Shown piece after piece: positions 14,329-18,025 of a DNA stretch of 18,025 nucleotides. The DNA is taken from assembly GCA_035649575.1 (NCBI GenBank), contig DASRJH010000247.1, forward strand, positions 1 to 18,025. Direction: 5' to 3'. This stretch comes from DASVAL01 sp035649575 (GTDB taxonomy: Bacteria > Planctomycetota > UBA1135 > UBA2386). Every line of letters begins with the position of its first letter. Position 1 is the first letter of the stretch. The position numbers and the translations under genes are program-made. Below the pieces are notes generated by a model. It ran no database searches. It was not told where the DNA came from and saw only the letters and a list, made by a program, of their open reading frames with translations.

Positions 14329-15275
14329 CTCGGGAAGGTGCGTTCGAGGTCGCGCAGCAGGTCGGCGCCCAAAGGCACGCCAACCGCGGCAAGACTGCCC
14401 TCGAGCTGTGCCGTGCTGCGCGCGCCGACCAGCACCGACGTGATGTTCGCATCACGAAGGCAGAACGCGAGCGCGAGCTGCACCGCGGTCAAGCCCGCGC
14501 GCGCCGCCACCTGCGCGAGCTGCTGTGCCTTCGCGAGCCGATCGGGCGTCAGATACCGCCCGATGAACTGGTTGCTGCGCGCATCGGCGGCGCGCGAATC
14601 CGCGGGCGCCTGCTCGGCGGGTCGATACTTGCCGGTCAGCACACCCTGCGCCAGCGGCGAGAAGACGAGCGTACCGAGTCCGTTCCGCACGACGGTCGGC
14701 ATCACCTCGGTCTCGATGCCGCGCTCGAACAGGTTGTAGAGCGGCTGGTTGCTGATCGGTGCGTGCAGGCCCTGCGCGCGACACAGCTCGACGACTTCGT
14801 GGATCTTCTCGGCGGGCCACTGGCTCGTGCCCCAGTAGAGCGCGAGGCCGCGCCGCACGAGGTCGTCCATCGCCCGCGCCGTCTCGAGCAGCGGTGTCCC
14901 AGGATCGAACCGGTGGCATTGGTAGAGGTCGACGTAGTCGGTCTGCAGCCGGCGCAGGGACGCCGACAGCGATTCGTGCACGTGCTTGCGCGACAACCCG
15001 CAGTCGTTGGGATCGTCGCTCATCGGGAAGAAGCACTTCGTCGCGATCACGAGCCGGTGCCGCGGCAGCGTCTTGATCGAAGCACCGAGCACCCGTTCGG
15101 CCTCGCCGCGCGCGTAGACGTCCGCGGTGTCGAACAGGTTGACGCCGCGCTCGAACGCCGCGGCGACGAGCCGTGAAGTCGCTTTCGCATCGACCGAGTT
15201 GCCGATCGTGAGCCAGGAGCCGAGGCCGACGGCGCTGACCTTGAGACCCGAGGAGCCGACGTTGCGATACAGCAC
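14325..15275 (-). CDS. Aldo/keto reductase (potassium-channel beta-subunit-like group)
   Basis: A 316-residue NAD(P)H-dependent oxidoreductase with an (alpha/beta)8 barrel. The catalytic tetrad is visible: Asp49 and Tyr54 in LFDTADVYARGEAE, Lys80 in IATKCFF and His121 in LYQCHRFD. The N-terminal pattern LYRNVGSSGLKVSAVGLGSW and the C-terminal cofactor-binding VLVGARSTAQLEGSL are those of the channel beta/YajO-like group, which reduce aldehydes and ketones; the substrate is unknown. Start GTG 15275 is chosen because the family begins with this block; the open frame reaches 15323 but adds no conserved residues. TACAAC lies six bases before the GTG and no Shine-Dalgarno sequence is seen, so the message may be near-leaderless. 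Its stop overlaps the next gene by GTGA. Confidence 0.9.
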   Translation of the reverse strand: MLYRNVGSSGLKVSAVGLGSWLTIGNSVDAKATSRLVAAAFERGVNLFDTADVYARGEAERVLGASIKTLPRHRLVIATKCFFPMSDDPNDCGLSRKHVHESLSASLRRLQTDYVDLYQCHRFDPGTPLLETARAMDDLVRRGLALYWGTSQWPAEKIHEVVELCRAQGLHAPISNQPLYNLFERGIETEVMPTVVRNGLGTLVFSPLAQGVLTGKYRPAEQAPADSRAADARSNQFIGRYLTPDRLAKAQQLAQVAARAGLTAVQLALAFCLRDANITSVLVGARSTAQLEGSLAAVGVPLGADLLRDLERTFPR

Positions 15276-15362
15276 GCGCGTGTTGTAGCAGGAAGCACGG
15301 GCGAGACCAGAGCACCGTCGCATGACGGCCGCAGAACGCTGGCCGAAAGCCCGCCTTTGCGC

Positions 15363-15368
15363 GATGCT
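15363..15368 (+). promoter_or_regulatory. Possible -10 box of the asparaginase-TPR-rhomboid operon
   Basis: GATGCT is one base off TANNNT and ends eight bases before GTG 15377, the same spacing as the boxes before the ATPase and kinase GTG starts. It lies between the divergent reductase and asparaginase genes. Weak on its own. Confidence 0.22.
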
Positions 15369-15376
15369 GTGGTCGA

Positions 15377-15898
15377 GTGACCACGAGGAAACGCATCGCC
15401 CTGATCTCGACCGGCGGCACGTTCGAGAAGACCTACGACGAGCTGCAGGGCGTGCTCGACAACCGCACCAGCGTGCTCGACGTCGTGCTCTCGAGCCTGC
15501 AGCTGCAGGGCGTCGAGATCGTGCGCATCCCGCTGATGAACAAGGACAGCCTGCAGATGACGCCGCAGGACCACGAGCTGATCGCGCGCACGGCCGGCTC
15601 GATGGCCGAAGCGCACGACGGCGTCGTGATCGTGCACGGCACCGACCGGCTGGCGGTCACCGGCGAACGCATCCACGTGCTGGTCGGCCAAGGGCGCGTG
15701 CCGATCGTCTTGACCGGCGCCATGCGACCCTGGGTGATGCGCAACACGGACGCGCTGCAGAATCTCACCGAAGCGCTGCTCGCCGTGCAGGTGCTCGCAC
15801 CGGGCGTCTACGTGTCCATGCACAACCAGGTGTTGCAGTTCCCGGGCGTGATCAAGGACAAGGACAAGGGCACGTTCGTGCACGCGGGCGCTCCATGA
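15377..15898 (+). CDS. Single-domain (half-length) L-asparaginase-like protein
   Basis: The 173-residue protein matches only the N-terminal domain of L-asparaginase (usual length about 320-340). It keeps the catalytic pieces found there: Thr12 in ALISTGGTFEK, Thr89-Asp90 in VHGTDRLAVT, LTGAMRP (112-118) and Lys160 in VIKDKDKGTF, the likely match to the catalytic Lys. Full-length enzymes hydrolyse asparagine to aspartate and ammonia. They complete the active site with C-terminal-domain residues of a neighbouring subunit, which are missing here. The small single-domain group is known in other bacteria, but its activity is less clear, and this is not a truncation by frameshift because the stop overlaps the next start (ATGA). 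It starts at GTG 15377 without a Shine-Dalgarno sequence. First gene of a three-gene operon. Confidence 0.85.
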   Translation: MTTRKRIALISTGGTFEKTYDELQGVLDNRTSVLDVVLSSLQLQGVEIVRIPLMNKDSLQMTPQDHELIARTAGSMAEAHDGVVIVHGTDRLAVTGERIHVLVGQGRVPIVLTGAMRPWVMRNTDALQNLTEALLAVQVLAPGVYVSMHNQVLQFPGVIKDKDKGTFVHAGAP

Positions 15899-16701
15899 CG
15901 GCGGGACCGCCGATGCGAGCGCGGGCATCGCTGCGGCACGTTCCGCTGCTGCTCGTGTGGTTGTGCGCCGCGTTCCCGGTCGTGTTGTGGCTCGTGCACG
16001 CGGCGGATCCGGAGCTCGCCGTACGGATCGCGCACGGCACCGGTCGAGCACTGACCACCTGCGCGTGGGTGCTCGGCGGCACGATCGCGGTCGCACTGCT
16101 GCTGTTCCCGCCGGCCGCGGCGTGGCTGCGGCGCGCCGGCAGCCGTACGTGGCTCGCGCTCACGATGGACCATGGGCCGCTGAACCGGGCGATCAGCGAG
16201 CTGCGGCACTTCGAGACCGGCGCGCGGCACGCCGAGATCGGCCGTCTGCTTCGGCTGCGGCGGCAGACCGAAGCGGCGTGGCAGCACCTGAGTCGCGCCG
16301 TCGAGATGGATCCCGGCGTCGCGAGTGCGTGGCACCAGCTCGGCCTCGTCGCGTTCGCGCAGCACGAGTGGCAGCTCGCCGCAAACGCGTTCGACCGCGC
16401 CGAGGCGCTCGAGCCGGGCCACGCGTTCGGCGACGCGGCGCTGCACCTCGGCCGCTGTCTGTACGAGCTCGGCGATGCGCGCGCGCTGGACGTGCTGCGG
16501 GCGCACCAGCAGCGGCACGGCGGTGGGCCGCGCAGCCACCTGTGGCTCGCCGACGCGCTGCAGCGCGCCGGCGACACGGCCGGCGCGATCGCCGCACTGC
16601 ACGAGGCCGCGGCGCCGCCGCGCACGCGGCTCACGGCCGAGGAGAACTGGTTCCGCGCCCTCGCGCGCGTGCGCCTGTGGCGCAAGCGGGGGCACCCGTG
16701 A
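15895..16701 (+). CDS. Membrane-anchored TPR protein
   Basis: A 268-residue protein with two predicted membrane helices (about 16-36, VPLLLVWLCAAFPVVLWLV, and 55-75, TCAWVLGGTIAVALLLFPP). A string of tetratricopeptide-like helix pairs follows: EIGRLLRLRRQTEAAWQHL, ASAWHQLGLVAFAQHEWQLA, AALHLGRCLYELGDARALDV and LWLADALQRAGDTAGAIAA. TPR arrays hold other proteins, so this may be the scaffold of the operon. The start ATG 15895 overlaps the asparaginase stop; ATG 15913, preceded by GGGA, is an alternative. Its stop overlaps the rhomboid start (GTGA). Function beyond scaffolding is not known. Confidence 0.83.
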   Translation: MTAGPPMRARASLRHVPLLLVWLCAAFPVVLWLVHAADPELAVRIAHGTGRALTTCAWVLGGTIAVALLLFPPAAAWLRRAGSRTWLALTMDHGPLNRAISELRHFETGARHAEIGRLLRLRRQTEAAWQHLSRAVEMDPGVASAWHQLGLVAFAQHEWQLAANAFDRAEALEPGHAFGDAALHLGRCLYELGDARALDVLRAHQQRHGGGPRSHLWLADALQRAGDTAGAIAALHEAAAPPRTRLTAEENWFRALARVRLWRKRGHP

Positions 16702-17519
16702 GCCACGCGCTCGCCGAAGTCGACGACATCCCCGTGACGCTCGTGATCGCGATCGCGTACGGCACACTAGCCGTCGTGACGGGCATGCTGCCGGAAGCAG
16801 AGGACTTCCACGTCAGACTCGCGCACTTCGGCATGCTGATTCCTGCGGCGGCGGCCGCGGGCGAACCGTGGCGGCTCGTGGCGCACGCGTTCCTGCACGG
16901 CAACATCCTGCACCTGCTCGTCAACCTGGCGTCATTTATCGCGATCGGGCCCGCACTCGAGCGGTCGCTCGGCAGCGTGCGTTTTGCCGCGCTCTACCTC
17001 GTGTCGGCTCTCGGCGGCGGACTCGCAGTGTGCCTGTGGACGCCGATGACGCCCGTGGTCGGCGGTTCCGGTGCGCTGTTCGGCATGACGGGCGCGCTCG
17101 TCGCGGTGAACATGCGCTCGGGCCGGCACCTGTTCGCGTTCCTCGACTTCGAGGGCCCGCGGCGCGTGCTCGGTCTCATCGTCGTCAACCTGCTGATCGG
17201 GCTGCTGATCCCGATCATCAGCAACACGGCGCACGTCGGCGGACTGATCACCGGTTTTGTCGTGACCTTCCTGTGGTTGCGGCCGGGCACGCAGTCCCCG
17301 GCGTTGCGACACTGGCGCATCGCCACCGCGGCGCTGTTCGCGAGCGTGCTGCTGTGGAGCCTGTTCCCGGTCACGCGCTTCGACTGGCTGCTGCTGCGGG
17401 CCGCGGCCACGGCCGATCCGCAACGGAGCGCGGAGTTGCAGCGCGCGGGCCAACTCGCGTTGACGCTCACGGTCGAGCCGGAATCCCCCGAAGAGCTCGA
17501 TCCGCCGCGCCCGCGTTGA
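16698..17519 (+). CDS. Rhomboid family intramembrane serine protease
   Basis: A 273-residue membrane protein with about six to seven hydrophobic helices. The catalytic dyad is Ser124 in VGGSGALFGMTGA and His179 in SNTAHVGGLITGF. The TM2 pattern H63-H67-H72-N76 has the same 4-5-4 spacing as the His/Asn set of the E. coli protease GlpG, so an active enzyme is expected. Rhomboids cut other membrane proteins within or near their membrane helix. The GTG at 16698 overlaps the TGA of the TPR gene and is preceded by a G-run (GGGGG) that could serve as ribosome site. Coupling to a membrane TPR protein suggests the TPR protein presents or regulates a substrate; this is inference. Confidence 0.9.
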   Translation: MSHALAEVDDIPVTLVIAIAYGTLAVVTGMLPEAEDFHVRLAHFGMLIPAAAAAGEPWRLVAHAFLHGNILHLLVNLASFIAIGPALERSLGSVRFAALYLVSALGGGLAVCLWTPMTPVVGGSGALFGMTGALVAVNMRSGRHLFAFLDFEGPRRVLGLIVVNLLIGLLIPIISNTAHVGGLITGFVVTFLWLRPGTQSPALRHWRIATAALFASVLLWSLFPVTRFDWLLLRAAATADPQRSAELQRAGQLALTLTVEPESPEELDPPRPR

Positions 17520-17520
17520 A

Positions 17521-17538
17521 CGCCGGGCTTACCCGGCG
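17521..17538. terminator. Bidirectional terminator hairpin between rhomboid and gltX
   Basis: CGCCGGG (17521-17527) and CCCGGCG (17532-17538) form a perfect 7-bp GC stem with a four-base loop CTTA. It sits in the 25-base gap between two convergent stop codons. U-runs are lacking on both sides, so Rho-independent action is plausible but not certain. Confidence 0.55.
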
Positions 17539-17544
17539 CCGCCA

Positions 17545-18025
17545 TTACTGGCCGAGTTGCCGGCCCAGGCCGGCCGCAGCGCGCAGCCGCCGCACGCACG
17601 TGTCCCTGCCGAGCAGGAACACGACGTCGAACAGGCCCGGTCCCTTGTCGGTCCCGGTCAGCGCCGCGCGCACCGGGTGCACGAAGCTGCCGAACTTGAC
17701 GCCGAGCCGCTCGACGACCGCGCGCGTATCGCGCTCGATCGCCCCCGGCGTCGCGAACGCGCAGGGCGGCTCCGGTCCAATCTCCGACGGCAGGGTCTTC
17801 TTCGACGGCAGCACGACGGCGTCGTCGGCCTGTTGCCGGTCGGCCGGCCAGCTCGGCGGCAGGTTGATGCCCTCGAGGTGATCGGCGAACGCGGCGAGCC
17901 ATTGCCCGGCCGCCGGCTCCTTCGCGAGGTTCTTCTGCGCGGCGTCGTCCATCGCCGGATCGGCGAACAGCCAGCCGATCTTCGGCGCGAGCTCGCCGAG
18001 CAGCGCGATGCGCTCCTGGTAACAC
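17545..18025 (-). CDS. gltX: Glutamyl-tRNA synthetase, C-terminal part (5' end beyond window)
   Basis: Frame enters from the right edge (first full codon at 18024) and ends at TAA 17547-17545, giving about 159 C-terminal residues: YQERIALLGELAPKIGWLF, then LGVKFGSFVHPVRAALTG and GPGLFDVVFLLGRDTCVRRL. The pattern of VRAALTG, then a Pro-Gly-Leu-Phe-Asp block and LLGRD is that of the anticodon-binding end of bacterial glutamate-tRNA ligase, which charges tRNA-Glu. The catalytic domain and KMSKS loop lie outside the window, so a non-discriminating GluRS or a paralogue cannot be excluded. Convergent with the rhomboid operon. Confidence 0.85.
   Translation of the reverse strand, partial: CYQERIALLGELAPKIGWLFADPAMDDAAQKNLAKEPAAGQWLAAFADHLEGINLPPSWPADRQQADDAVVLPSKKTLPSEIGPEPPCAFATPGAIERDTRAVVERLGVKFGSFVHPVRAALTGTDKGPGLFDVVFLLGRDTCVRRLRAAAGLGRQLGQ

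Noticed and set aside
15322..15894. Upstream extension of the TPR frame across the asparaginase gene
   Set aside because: Asparaginase motifs are in the other frame; the TPR protein's membrane helices begin only after 15895.
1..18025. CRISPR array, insertion sequence ends or a known defence operon
   Set aside because: No regularly spaced repeats, transposase, integrase or effector genes were seen; the lone DUF4143 ATPase is not evidence enough for a defence system.

Overview
This is a GC-rich bacterial chromosome segment (GC-rich by eye; codons end mostly in G or C, which creates many long antisense shadow frames). Several features point to Planctomycetota or a close relative. One is a very large Ser/Thr kinase whose extracellular part ends in a formylglycine-generating-enzyme-like (SUMF1) domain. 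Others are an ECF-type sigma factor remnant, a secreted di-haem peroxidase lipoprotein and a two-motif DnaJ variant. Phylum placement is inference from gene style, not a search. The window looks like ordinary chromosome with one probable accessory island (about 1.4-3.4 kb).

Layout, left to right. The tail of an unknown protein (1-162) is followed by a candidate terminator and a repeat-bearing promoter region. Next come a di-haem cytochrome c peroxidase lipoprotein (368-1384) and a broken ECF sigma factor (1468-1989) that needs a -1 frame change and ends in a short copy of the peroxidase gene's 3' end. A convergent AAA ATPase/DUF4143 protein (2011-3300, minus) has a strong palindrome right at its start. 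A minus-strand series follows: an ABC-F ribosome-associated ATPase, a secreted unknown protein, a ChaN-type protein with an extra alpha/beta-hydrolase-like half, a DnaJ-like co-chaperone and a small membrane-anchored protein (3423-10221).

The giant kinase (10358-13456) is divergent from the small membrane protein. Beyond it lie a minus-strand pair, aldo/keto reductase then methyltransferase, whose genes overlap by GTGA. Divergent from these is a compact plus-strand operon of a half-length asparaginase, a membrane TPR protein and a rhomboid protease, with ATGA and GTGA overlaps (15377-17519). A perfect 7-bp hairpin separates it from the convergent 3' end of glutamyl-tRNA synthetase, which runs off the right edge.

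How the genes may work together: the clearest unit is the asparaginase/TPR/rhomboid operon, where a soluble amidohydrolase-like domain is tightly coupled to two membrane proteins. The kinase with its divergent small membrane protein may be a signalling pair. The aldo/keto reductase and methyltransferase are translationally coupled. No CRISPR array, rRNA, tRNA, insertion sequence or recognised defence system is visible. I do not see a clear new system; the best leads are the sigma/peroxidase scar, the palindrome at the ATPase start and the rhomboid operon.
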